The notes under the pieces were generated by a model. It was not told where the DNA came from. It made no database searches and saw nothing but the letters and a program-made list of their open reading frames with translations. A stretch of DNA of 64,000 nt from Tenrec ecaudatus (taxonomy: Eukaryota > Chordata > Mammalia > Afrosoricida > Tenrecidae), in the NCBI RefSeq assembly GCF_050624435.1, contig NC_134541.1:5219983-5283982 (forward strand), written 5' to 3'. Positions 35,200 to 46,241 of this stretch are shown here, piece by piece (the stretch's first letter is position 1; every line of letters begins with the position of its first letter). The translations under genes were made by a program, and so were the position numbers.

Positions 35200-35345
35200 C
35201 TGGCAGTCGCTCTGCGGCGGAAAGCCGGAGGCTGGAAGGACTGGGGAGTCTGCGACCCCGCTGTGAAGCGGAGTCAAGGGCCAGAGCCTCGAGAGCCCGG
35301 AATCACCTCACGGCAGTGTTAGAAACGGCCCCTGGAACCGCGAGG
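35200..35345 (-). other. RAE1: RAE1 non-coding exon 1 (5' UTR, start approximate)
   Basis: A strong donor, CTGCCAG|gtaggc, lies at 35200/35199 inside CpG-rich DNA 3 kb upstream of the ATG exon. Human RAE1 has a non-coding first exon in this position. The 5' limit is placed just downstream of the NRF1/ETS cluster by inference; the sequence does not fix a transcription start. Confidence 0.65.
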
Positions 35346-35560
35346 GCACTGCGCATGCGTTCCAGGGTCACTTCCGGTGCCTCCCGGAAGCGCGGAAAGG
35401 AAAGCGCGCCGCCCTCCGCGAGTACGTGAACAAGCGGCGCCAAGAGGCAGTCCTGATGCCCGCGGTTTCCGGATTGGCTGGAAGTTGGGAACGCAGCTGC
35501 TGGTTGCCAAGCGACAGAGTTTCTAAATCCCTGGCCGCGATTGGTTGAGGACAGGTAGCC
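35346..35560 (-). promoter_or_regulatory. RAE1: RAE1 CpG-rich promoter with NRF1, ETS and CCAAT motifs
   Basis: A perfect NRF1 palindrome TGCGCATGCG occupies 35350-35359. ETS cores (CTTCCGG or CCGGAAG type) lie at 35371-35377, 35384-35390 and 35467-35472. Sense CCAAT boxes sit upstream at 35473-35477 and 35540-35544. There is no clear TATA box. This is the usual design of a housekeeping promoter. Motifs are seen directly; their use is inferred. Confidence 0.75.
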
Positions 35561-35892
35561 GTTTCCGTCGGAATGAATTACCGTAAAACAAACAAACAAA
35601 ACTTATTAAGATTCTGATTACTGCTCATTTATGCTCTAGTCCTTTTAACTCCAGGGAAAACGGGTGTAATTCAGCACCGGCCACCCTGAGTCCCAGCACT
35701 GACTTGGTTGCCGACGAAAGATCCAGAGCGATCCTGAGCCTTCAGGGCCTCAGTTTGGGGCTCTGAAATGGGCAAAACAATGGTTGTCTTCAAGGGCTGT
35801 TCTTAATTAGGTTCAAGTGAAAAAAGAACTGCGAAGGATGGTTGCGTCGCGTTAGGTCTCAAAGGAATGTCCAGGAGCGGTTCATAGCACAC

Positions 35893-35985
35893 CTGAGCCG
35901 CTAGGTGGCGCAAACGACCAAGCGTCCTATTAACTTGGCAACTGCTTCAACCTATGGAGCACACGAGTCAGAATCAACTCCTTCA
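35893..35985 (+). mobile_element. SINE, internally shortened, plus
   Basis: cctgagccgctaggtggcgc head runs directly into acacgagtcagaatcaactc tail, with the middle absent. Confidence 0.5.
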
Positions 35986-36794
35986 CAGTTGGAGAATATA
36001 AATCTCTCCCTCACACGGCCCTGCTCCACATTTACCTCGTTACTTTCTTCTTGTAGGGGTGTCTGGAGAAAACTAAAGGAAACAACAACAAAAAAAAGAG
36101 AGAGAGAGGAACCTTGAGCTTGTGGCACCTAAGCCAGAGCCTCTCTCTGTGTCTGCATACCAAGAGCCTTGGCATCAACTGGGAGGTTTAGATCCGAGGA
36201 AGCTTGCTAGAAAATGCAGACTCCGTAGGTCCAGGGCCTAACAACGCACGTTGCTCTCAAGCATCACAGCTGAAAACTAAGGATCCAGACTAGGGGCTTA
36301 GAATCACTTAGAAAAACGTTTATAGATTTTTGCCAGGGATTCTGATTCTGTGGATCTGGGGTGGAGCCCAGGAAATTCATCTTCGAAACAAAATACAAAT
36401 TCCCCAAGTGGTTCTATGTGCAACCAAGATGGAGAGGCTCTGTTCTAGACAATGGTGGCAGCAATCATTCCTTAGAGAACAGGTTATGTGCATGAGCCTG
36501 TGTCAAGCCCTTTAGGTGCTTCCTCCCCTGCAATTCCATTGGAGCGCGAATAATCTCCCTTTCAGAGCTAACGAGAGGAGGCTGAGAGGAATGTGATTTG
36601 CCAGACATCTCCCATCCAGTGAAATCTTCCCTGTGCCTGATTCCCTATTAGCAAAACCAGAGTCGTCTCTGAACAAGTACACACTGTCCAATGGCCCCTT
36701 TCCTTACGGCTCACCACATGTGGCAGAGCGGTTAGGAGCTGGGCTGCTTTAGGAAAGTTCCGTCACGCCACTTTGCACTTAGGAAAGACCTTAG

Positions 36795-36915
36795 CTCACT
36801 GCCATCCCGTCCAAACGGCTCACAGTGACCCTGTAGGACAGAGCAGCACTGGCCCTGAGGGTAAGTGTTTAGGAGAGTCGAATGCCTCATCTTTCTCCCG
36901 ACAGAAGACCTATTG
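36795..36915 (-). mobile_element. SINE fragment, minus
   Basis: gctcactgccatcccgtcca, gaccctgtaggacagagcag and catctttctcccgac; preceded at 36,720 by a plus-strand SINE head (gtggcagagcggttaggagc). Confidence 0.65.
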
Positions 36916-37017
36916 CTTTAGGACTTGTTTTCCCTAACGAAAAGAAATCCGAGGAAGATTTCCATTCTTAAGATAAACGGCGAGAAGTGAGAGTGTCGGT
37001 TTTACAGGGAGCTATTG

Positions 37018-37208
37018 GGATCCTTGGTGACATAGTTGATTCAAATCAGGCTGCTAACGGCAAAGTTCGAAACCACCAGCTGCTCCTCGAGAGAAAGACC
37101 GGCTTTCTCCTCCCGTGGACAGTTGTAGCCTTGAGAATCCACAGGGCAGTTCTGTCCAGCTTTACAGGATTTCTATGAGTCAGAGTCAACTCCATGCAGT
37201 GGGTTTGG
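37018..37208 (+). mobile_element. SINE (AfroSINE type), plus
   Basis: gatccttggtgacatagttg head, gttcgaaaccaccagctgct, gagtcagagtcaactccatg tail. Ends about 30 bp from the hAT MITE. Confidence 0.88.
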
Positions 37209-37244
37209 AGCTTCAGAGCAGAGAGGCAGCGGGCACCCCAAGTA

Positions 37245-37455
37245 TAAGGTGACCAGACGTCCTGCTTTTGGCAGGACAGCCCCAATTTTTAACAATTTTT
37301 CCCGCATCCCGAGGCATTTTTTTAAAAGTCCCGATTTTTGGAAAGCATGCACAAGCTAGGGTATGCAGTTTTAGGCTGCCATGTGGCTATTTCACCAGGA
37401 TATGAGTTTTATCAATGGGTTCCCACTTTACCAATGTTAAAATCTGGTCACCTTA
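37245..37455. mobile_element. hAT-type MITE, 211 bp, perfect 13-bp TIRs and 8-bp TSD
   Basis: The ends TAAGGTGACCAGA (37245-37257) and TCTGGTCACCTTA (37443-37455) are exact inverted repeats. The 8-bp cccaagta stands directly outside both (37237-37244 and 37456-37463). An 8-bp duplication is the hAT hallmark. No coding capacity. Family name not known to me. Confidence 0.88.
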
Positions 37456-37640
37456 CCCAAGTAGCAAGAGTGGGGTCGCCAATCTCCTCTCCGGGAACCC
37501 CACTGTCCATAGGTGATTTCTACTTGGGTAGGCTGTGTATTTATCACATCATACCTGCTTTGACTATGTATTAGTGCTGTTTAGGTTTTCTGTGTTCGTT
37601 GGTATGATTTGGTAGGTTGTTTTTATGTCTAGGAACCCTG

Positions 37641-37755
37641 AAGGAACCCTGGTAGTATAGTGGGTTACAAGTTGGGCTGCTAACCACAAGTTCAGTAGTT
37701 CCAACCCACCAGCTGCTCTGCGGTAGAAAGATGAGTCACACACTAAACCACCGTT
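37641..37755 (+). mobile_element. SINE head, plus, left member of an inverted pair
   Basis: gaaccctggtagtatagtgg and gttccaacccaccagctgct; stops at the start of the opposing copy. Confidence 0.75.
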
Positions 37756-37767
37756 TCTCGGATACAC

Positions 37768-37965
37768 TCGCTGCCATCAGGTCAACTCTGACTCACGGAG
37801 ACACTATAGGACAGGGTAGAACTGCCCCTGTGGGTTTCTGAGGCTGTAACTCACCAGGGGAGTAGAAAGTATCATCTTTCTCCCCAGGAACAGCTGGTGG
37901 TTTTGAACCACTGACCCTGCAGTTAGTAACCTCCTGTGCAACCCCCTCAGCCTCCAGGGCTCCTC
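37768..37965 (-). mobile_element. SINE (AfroSINE type), minus, right member of an inverted pair
   Basis: actataggacagggtagaac, tctttctccccaggaacagc, ttgaaccactgaccctgcag and cagcctccagggctcctc. Confidence 0.88.
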
Positions 37966-38589
37966 TTCAGGATCCACACCGGCCCTTCAATCCACTTGGC
38001 AGAGAGAAGGAAATGTGCCCCCGCGCTTCTCTGCAGCAGGGTTCTGCGATGTGGATGCCCGGGCGGCGCTGCACTGAGGGCAACCACTCCCTGACCCCAT
38101 GGGGAATGCTCTCGGGGAGGAAGTCCTGGGCGCGAGTTCTAGAGTGTTCTGCCAGCTGTGTAGACAGCCGCTGAGCATCAGCAGGGATGGTTCCCCGGCG
38201 CCTGTTCTCTTGCGAGGGCAGGGTGAACCTAGCAGGGAAAAGCACGACTCTCCAAACATCCTTTTGTTGTGCTGGTTTTTATCCACTTTGAATTCTGTTG
38301 CTTCAGAGGAAAAGTAAGGCACTATACAAAACAAACCCCACCTGTGGTGGTGAGGAAGGGTGTCTGATGTCAGCGGCCACTTCCGATACACTTCTTGTTG
38401 GACAGGACTCCTTTGCTTACTAGAAACGGAACTTTAGGAATTACGACTCAGACAATTCCCAAACGGCTCGTTTCTCCTCTGCACTTAATACAGAGCAGTG
38501 GCCACACCAACATATCGACAGCCTCTCCACTCCACCCAGTTCCATTCCTCAATAAGTGAACGATCTTTCACTTCCATTTCCCACCATCA

Positions 38590-39272
38590 TCATTTTTTTA
38601 AAGTCATTTTATTAGGGGCTCATACAACTCATCACAATCCATACATCTATCCATTGTGTCAAGCACATCTGTACATTTGTTGTCATCATTTTCAAAACAT
38701 TTTCTTTCTAGTTGAGTCCTTGGTATTAGCTCCTTGTTTTTCCCCTCCCTCCTCCACTCTCCTCCCCCATGAAACCTTGATAATTTATATATTTTTTCAT
38801 GTCTTAAACTGACCACTGTCTCCCTTCACTCACTTATCTGTTGTCTGTCCCCCTGGGAGGGGATTTATATGTCAATCATTGTGATTGGTTCCCCTTTCTC
38901 CCCACCACCTTCCCCTTCCCCTCCTGGTATCGCTACTCTCAATATTGGACCTGAGGAGTTTATCTGTCCTGGATTCTCTGTTTCCAGCTCTTACCTGTAC
39001 CAGTGTACATGCTCTAGTCTAGCGGATTTGTAAGGTAGAATTGGAGTCATGATAGTGGGATGGGGGCGGGGGGAGGAAGCATAAAAGAACTAGAGGAGAG
39101 TTGTATGTTTCAATGGTGCTATACTGCACCCTGACTGGCTCAACTATTCTGTGAAGGGATGTCCAGTTGTCTCCACTCCACACTCCCACTCATTCACATT
39201 GATATGATTTTTGTACTGTCTTTGATGTCTGATACCTGATCCCATCGACACATCATGAGCACACAGGCTGCC
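38590..39272 (-). mobile_element. L1 3'-UTR fragment, same family as 15.3 kb, minus strand
   Basis: Shares many words with the 15,268-16,738 copy (ggggctcatacaactc, ttgtctgtccccc, gtgtacatgctc). It is shorter and stops just after gcacacaggctg. Confidence 0.7.
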
Positions 39273-39415
39273 CACCATCATCTTGAGATGAGCTTATTCC
39301 AACTAAAGGTCTCTGTGAGCCTTTTCCATTCTATCTCCCAATTTTAATGACTGAAGATTTTTCATCTTTTCTTATCTCAGCAGTCTGGTATGTTGTAGTT
39401 TAAACATCCATAAAC

Positions 39416-39612
39416 CAAACTCACTGCCATTGAGTCTCTTCCAACATCTTACAACATAGTAAGACAGGGTAGAACTGCCCCTGTGGATTTCCAAGGCTCT
39501 AACTCTTTCTGGGCGTAGATAACCTCATCTTTCTCCCATGGAGTGGCTGGTGGTTTCAAACTGCTGACCTCGGGGTTAGCAGCCCAGTGTAAAATACACT
39601 GGGGCTGCTTCC
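39416..39612 (-). mobile_element. SINE (AfroSINE type), minus
   Basis: caaactcactgccattgagt, gacagggtagaactgcccct, ttcaaactgctgacctcggg. Confidence 0.88.
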
Positions 39613-39884
39613 TCAGAAAGAAAAGAACCTGTGTAATTATGGATCCTCTGACCAAACACACTAATAAGACATCTATAGATTTCTAAATGAGTCATCTTCT
39701 CCTTGGCAAAAATATCCACCTTCAGTGATGTCCTTGATGTTAAAGGAGGAAGTAGGGTGTAAATTCAAAGAAATATGTTTGTGATACGTGAAAATGCTTT
39801 TAGAATTTTTGTTAAGTCTCACATCACTCAAACAAACCGCTGCTGACAGGCAAACCAAATCAAATACTCCTTCCTATGGGCTCG

Positions 39885-40054
39885 GGTCTGACACACTGTG
39901 ACTCTATGGGACAGCTTAGAACTGTTTCCAAGATTGTAACTCTTTACAGGACCAGAAAGCCTTCTCTTTCTCCCTTGGAGCAACTGGTGGTTTCGAACTG
40001 CCAACCTTATTGTTAGCAGCCCTACGTGTAATCACTATGCAACTGGGGCTCTTC
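39885..40054 (-). mobile_element. SINE (AfroSINE type), minus
   Basis: gtgactctatgggacagctt, tggtggtttcgaactgccaa, actatgcaactggggctctt. Confidence 0.82.
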
Positions 40055-40445
40055 CCCTGACTGTATGCTCCCAACATGAAGTACTGGCTTCCTGAGACCA
40101 GGAAGGTAAGGTCATTGCTCACAGCCCTGTAGCAGGGAACTCTTATTTCACAGAGCCCCTAAGGAGCACAACAGAGCTTTCCTGAGCAGGGTGTCTGCCA
40201 GGCTGGGGCATGGACTGGGACACGGACCAGGGCAGGGGTGAGAAGCATGAGGTTTATGAGCCAGACCGTCTGGGTTCAGGTTCACACTAACTTACTGGTT
40301 ATGTGACGCTGGGAAAGTTCATCGGGTTTCTGTTAAGATGAAATAAGCGCTCATTTGTAAACTGAGTGAGAAAATGCCTGGCGCAGGAAAGTGCCCAGTA
40401 AGCCTTTTCCTAGTGTTATTAAATTGCTTATCTCAGCCTTAAGAG

Positions 40446-40623
40446 GACCCCTGGGGTGCAGTGAGTTGTGTATTTGGGCTGCTTTCAAATCAGCAGCTGC
40501 TCCTGGGGAGACCGAGGAGGCTTTCTACTCCTGTCAAGAGGTAGTCTCAGAAACCCACAGGGCCAGTTCTGCCCTGTCTTATAGGGTTGCAATCAGTCAG
40601 AATCAACCCAATAGCCATGAGTG
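40446..40623 (+). mobile_element. SINE (AfroSINE type), plus
   Basis: gacccctggggtgcagtgag head; gtcagaatcaacccaatagc tail. Confidence 0.82.
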
Positions 40624-40643
40624 AATGAATGAGTGATGCCGTA

Positions 40644-40788
40644 AGGAACCTGGGTGATGCTGTGGGTTAGGCATTAGACTTAAATCCAAGGTCAATGGCT
40701 TGAACCCAGAAGAAAGACGAGGCTGCCTGCTCCTATAAAATCATACAGTCTCTGAAACCCACCATAGGGTTACTGTGAGTTGAAAGTT
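40644..40788 (+). mobile_element. SINE (AfroSINE type), plus
   Basis: ggaacctgggtgatgctgtg head, atggcttgaacccagaagaa, gggttactgtgagttga tail. Lies against the left arm of the long inverted repeat. Confidence 0.75.
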
Positions 40789-40790
40789 TT

Positions 40791-41290
40791 ACAGAATGTG
40801 AGGGGCCCAGTGTAAAATGTAAAGGTGGGGTCCCTAATTCAGAAGTTCTTAAAACTTTCAAGATAACAGTAAATAATGAGGCCAGGTGTGGTTAACTATG
40901 ACGACAAGGCTTCCTGAGTAAGAACGAGCTCAAACCTTCTGCCATCAAGTCAATTCCAACTCCCAGCGGGTAATCAGGTATGGGGCCCTGGAGGCTAGCA
41001 CTTGGAACCCAAAGACCCATGGGAGAAAGGCTTGGTGCTGTTGCTGTAGAGATGATGGCCTGAAAGACCCAGTCTGATAGATTGGGTTGCCATGAGTAGG
41101 AATCCACTCAGAGAAACACCCAGCCTTCCCCTCGAGTTCTGGCTGGCTTCCAGGGTGCAGCTCTTGCCGCCACTCACACAGGGCTCCATGCTAAGCAGGG
41201 CCCCACACCTGGTCTCATTCTTTACTGTTTTAAGAATTTTAGGGTTAGGGACCCTGCCTTTACATTTTACACTGGGCCCCACATTCTATA
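40791..41290. repeat. Long inverted repeat, arms about 90-100 bp
   Basis: The left arm 40,791-40,891 (ggggcccagtgtaaaatgta) reappears as its reverse complement at 41,202-41,290 (tacattttacactgggcccc). The arms keep the same order of words but differ at several sites. The 310-bp loop contains SINE-like sequence. Confidence 0.8.
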
Positions 41291-41489
41291 ACTGGTCCTG
41301 CTTTCTCGTGGGTGCTCTGTGATATTGTGGCTAAGAGTGGCTCTGGACAAGGGACAGTTTGTGAACTTCAGGTGTTCCTAGCAACCTCATAAGGCTCTTG
41401 GGGGTGTAAATAAGATGTGTGTGCAGTGCTTGGCATGTAAAATTTCTCAGAAATGGTATCTGGTATTAGTTAGATTGTTGTTGTTGTTG

Positions 41490-41975
41490 TTACTATGATG
41501 GTTGGATTTTATGTCAACTCTGTGGAGCTGAGTGAAGGAAGGGGTGGAGCCCAACCAATCAGTCAGGTTGCAGCTGGCTATACCTCCCTAGGAGTGTGGC
41601 CTATTGTTTGAGAGGCCCTGAGCAGCACCCAGCTTGCTCTTAGCCTTCATCTTCTGTGGGATCTGGGTCCCCTGTCTGGTTCGTGGAGCTCCTGTTCTAG
41701 CCCCTGCAGATCCCAGGAGCCATCAGTGGACTGCTGACCTCGGTTCACTCACCTCTGCATGCACCAGCCTGTGGCCCTCCCGCTTCATCTTCCTGCTTCC
41801 TGTTCAGCAGCCCCTGCAGCTACACAGTCAGGAGAAGCTGGGTTGGTCTTGAGCTGGATTGGTTTTACCCACTTCGACAACTAAACTGCAATTGTTTGAC
41901 ATCAATCTCTCTCTAAAGACATGGACATACCAGCACACTGGTTTTGCTTCCCTGGAGAACCCGGCCTGACAGTTA
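41490..41975 (+). mobile_element. Interspersed repeat of about 485 bp, class unresolved (copy B)
   Basis: Opens ggttggattttatgtcaact, shares ggaaggggtggag with copy A at 5.5 kb, and ends with a comparable gagaacccggcctgacag. Relationship to copy A is inferred from the two ends and overall length. Confidence 0.4.
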
Positions 41976-42364
41976 CCATTTCTCTTTTCAGAATAACTCA
42001 CCCCAAAGCCAAGTGCTGTTCCTACATACCATCTTCTCACTTACACTCCAGTGAGAGGTAGTCACCTCCCCCTGACTGCTAAAAGTTGGTCCTGTCATTA
42101 GTGAAATGCCTTTTCTTTGCGGAGTTTTTTTTTTTATCGTCCTTTATCATCTGTAATCTTTTAAAATCGAATCTTGAAAAATCTTTGAGTAAATATCTGA
42201 GAACCGAAAAGTCAGAAAACTCCACGCGGCCACATTGTACATAGTGCTAATGATAATGTGTGAAAAACAAAACCAAGCAGCCATAAATGTGGGTCGTGTG
42301 GAAACTAGCTGCATAGGGAATCACCATGCCAACATCAGTGCAGTTCGAAGTTGACTGAGTTTTC

Positions 42365-43110
42365 CCCTCTCAATCAGGTGCCAGTGAGTCCGTTCTGACT
42401 CCCAGTGACACCCCGCACCATAGAATGACACCCTGCCTGGTCCTGCACGGCACTCACAATTGTCCTGACGTTTGAGCTGCTGGCTGCAGCCACTGTCAAA
42501 AGGGCCTTCCCCGTTTTCACTGACCGTCTACGTTACCAAGCATTGTGTCCTTCTCCAGACACGACTCCCTCCGACTGCAGAGCCAGAGTATGCAAGGAAA
42601 GTCTTGCCATCCTTGCCTCTAAGGAGCATTCAGACTATACTTCTTATTTATTTACCTTTTTTTCCAGGCTAAATTTCTTCCAAGACAGATTTATTTGCTC
42701 TTTTGGCAGTCCATAGTACCTTCAATATTCTTTAGCCCTGTAATCCAAATGTAGTAATTCTTTTTCTGTTTTCCTTATTCAATATCCAACTTTTACATGT
42801 ATATGAAGTAAATGAAAATATCATGCTTGGGTCGGGTGCACGTTGTCCTCACAGTAACATCCTTGCTTTTCAACACTTTAAAGAGGTCTTCTGCAGCAGA
42901 TTTACCCAATACAATGAATTGTTATCTCTTGACTGCTGTTTCCAGGCGCATTGATTGTGGATCCAAGCAAGACGAAACCCTAGACTACTTTGATCTTTTT
43001 CCCATTTATCCCAGTGTTACCTATTGGGGTTCAGTTTGTAAGGGTTTGGGTCTTTTTTACATGGAGTTGCAATTCATATTGAAGGCTTGATTACAACTCA
43101 ATTTACCAAA
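42365..43110 (-). mobile_element. RTE 3'-end fragment, minus strand, downstream of SPO11
   Basis: Reaches the RTE 3' end at about 42,365 (gtgagtccgttctgactccc) and contains cttttcaacactttaaagag, gattgtggatccaagcaaga and ttttggcagtccatagtacc. One of the better preserved RTE copies here. Confidence 0.8.
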
Positions 43111-43344
43111 TTAAGATAGGTTTTTAAAAAAATCAAGATAAGGTCTCTAAATTAAGATTGTGTGTTTGGTTTGTGTGTGGGGGGGGTGGGGAAGCACCTT
43201 ATTAAAATGTAAGGCTTCAGTAAATCTTAAAGCTGACGTTCTTTTTCCTATAAACCTAGACTGCAGAATATTCAAGCGAATTGAACTGGAGCAATAGCTC
43301 ATTAAAACCCTGCAGACCAACACTTTTAAAGAAAGAATACTGTC

Positions 43345-43418
43345 AGTGGGCGAGCAATGGAGGCATAGTCGTTACGGGTTGGGCTGGATCTGCAAGATCA
43401 GCAGTTCAAAGCATCAAA
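43345..43418 (+). mobile_element. SINE head fragment, plus
   Basis: gcatagtcgttacgggttgg and gatcagcagttcaaagcatc; the tail is missing. Confidence 0.6.
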
Positions 43419-43831
43419 AAATGTATGTTCAGAAACAAAATAAAACATAACATTGATGGCAACACCAGCTCAAACCTTTATTCATAATAAATTTTAAATG
43501 CTACTAATTTCATAAGTGAATGAACAGAGTATGAGCCTTACACTAGGAAGACATAGGAAAATATTAAGAAGCAAGCTACTCCTCAAATTCAGATGATTGC
43601 TATTTTGTCACTAATGAGATATTTCATCCCTTAACATTAACTATATTATAGACATGTTTTCAGACTTTGATCAAAGTAATTGATTAAAATACAACCTGTC
43701 CAAATACAATCTAAAAGCAGTATATATATGCTTAACTGAAATCATGTATATGATATATATGTAATTCACTGAAATCATAGGTGATCTGTCTCAATAGAAA
43801 ATTTAAGCCTTTAAATAAAATTATAAGTGCA

Positions 43832-43837
43832 TTTATT
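43832..43837 (-). terminator. SPO11: Candidate SPO11 polyadenylation signal
   Basis: First sense AATAAA after the stop codon, 142 nt downstream, in AT-rich DNA. Another hexamer lies at 43477-43482, so the true 3' end is uncertain. Confidence 0.5.
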
Positions 43838-43978
43838 CTGAGAAAAAAATATTACTGAAAAATCATTTTGATTTAACCCTTACAGAATTAAACATCTATG
43901 TTCCTTCCACAGCAGTATTTACCAATTAACTCAGCATGAATGAAAGCCTTTGGTGATCACATGTCTCCTGACATGTTC

Positions 43979-44098
43979 TTAAATCCATCCTCCAAATTTC
44001 AACTTGTTGGGTAAGTACACTCGGGAAAGATAATCAGGTGACAGGAAGGTCAAAGCTTGGATTTCTGCCTTCATTTTAGAGGCTGCCATTATTTCCAT
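43979..44098 (-). CDS. SPO11: SPO11 exon 13 (residues 358-396, stop)
   Basis: Acceptor ctggcag|ATGGAA. Encodes MEIMAASKMKAEIQAL through NKLKFGGWI, then the stop at 43981-43979. Confidence 0.96.
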   Translation of the reverse strand: MEIMAASKMKAEIQALTFLSPDYLSRVYLPNKLKFGGWI

Positions 44099-46176
44099 CT
44101 GCCAGAAAAACAAGACAGAGCCATTGCTGCGTTTCTGCCCAATCCACCCACTGGGGGAGGGGTGTGTGGTGGTTGTCGGGGGCCCTGGAGTCGGTCTGAC
44201 CGGTTGCACACAACAGAACAGCCACTGCTGGTGGTGCCATCCTCACAGCCGTTCTGCTCAAGCCCACTGTTCTGGACTGCCTTTATTCTCCAGAAGCACA
44301 GCCGCCACCCCTCAGGGTCAGTCAGTCAGACCCCCTAGAGCTGCTATCCCTGAAAACATGGGGAATGAGTACACCCAATACGGGTGCCTCCAACAATTAG
44401 GAATGGTTGGAGCTCCTTAAAGTGATTTCTTCTCCTATGTTTTAATCAATTACTATCTCCCCCACCCTCAACCAATGATAACAGTCACAGACCATGGTTC
44501 TAAATCAGCTCCAATCTGCTGGTCTTAGCTATATCAGCATTCACATGACGCAACATTTCAATGACTATTTTACTGCCAAACAACACAGACATTGGCTGTT
44601 GGGTAACTATCACTTCAAGGAGGCTATTTTCAAAATACTAAATGAATAGCCACTGCTAAAGTTAAACGTGTGGAGTTTTTAGTTCCGCTTCAAAAAGAAA
44701 CATACTTCTCGTCTCCAAAACGGCTGGCAGGTGACATACGGTCTCTTCAGGAGGCTGTCCAGTTTCATCTGGTCCCGCTTGGTGAGTGGAATTAAAGTAT
44801 TCTGAGGTACGTTTAACCTGAAAGGGGAGGGGGCTGGGGTGGGTACTCCTCGAACTTGCATGCTACTTCCATGTCACTGACACTTCCTGCACTCTTTCAA
44901 GAGACCCAGGAACAAGACCTAGGAAAAGGGGTGCCCATCCGCCTCTAACTCCATTCTCACCCTCACACTGTAACCAGGCAGCTACAGAAGGGAGGTCTCA
45001 CAGCCCAGAGCTTGGCTCTTGGTGCAGTAGTGCCCAGGGGCATGCGTGGACAGCAGGGGGGGAGGGGGGCACAACACTGAGAGACCTCAGACAATGGGGG
45101 TGTCTTTTTTGTTCGTTTTTAATCATTTAACAATGCCAGACCAGGGAAGTTAGGATATTTAATATTCTCTCTCATACACACACAGGTCTCTGGTCTTAAA
45201 TTGGAGGAAAAAATTTTAAGTAGACCTGTGATTTTATCTTTGGATGTGTTTTTAAAATGGAACAGGAGAAGTCCGGCATTGATGATGCAGCATTTGAAGT
45301 CATATATCCTGCTCTCCCGGGAGCTTTGGTTTCAAATAATCTACATCACTGTCCCATAATTATGAGCATTTGCCAGTGGCAGCTGCTGGGTGGGGGCAAT
45401 GTGAGTGAGAGGGAGGCCCGTGGGACGGCTCTGGAAGGGGTGTTTGTGTAGCTCGCAGCACCCTGTGCTCCCTTGACAGTGTAGCTTTTCGGGGTCCTGG
45501 GGGTATTGGTGTGAAATGCAACTGGAACCTCTCCAAGGCCCCCGCCTTCATAATGACCAGGTAGTCAGCCACCACCTGCCTTAGAAATGGCCTTCATCCA
45601 AAGAGATCACCCCCACAGTACTCTGGCCTTCATTTTTAAGGGGAGGCCGACCACCCCAAACTTGTCACCTCCCATGTGCAGGAAACAAGAGCCTGTGGGC
45701 CCAGGTCGCTCGAGGCTTACAGAGACCCAATACACATCTTAAACTGGCCCTCCTTAACCAGTGAGTACAGCGAGATCACAGAAAGACCGTCTTTCCTGAA
45801 CGGCACATCGCTGAAGATGAGAAAGCAGTCATGATGCCTTCTGCGGAGGGTCAGGAGACCTCCTATGCTCCGGTGGAAAAGCGGAATGATGAGCCCCCCA
45901 GAGTGCAGGCAGAGTCATAAAAATGGGTACACACTTGGACCCATAAATTCTGGGAATTTTGCCAGTGGGACTACTTGGAGGTATGGGCATGGATTTGGTA
46001 ACAGCGCCTCCACTGGAGTGCTCCCTTTGAGATCAGGGATTTGCTGGGCACCACCCCTGTCCGATATGATGGTGGATGACCTAACCAACCCCTCCATGTC
46101 CCAAACCAGACTCAGTAACAGAGGTACCAAAACCAGGCCAGAGAAGAAAGTGAGAGAGGGGAGGGAGGGAGGGAGG

Positions 46177-46241
<65 letters not shown>

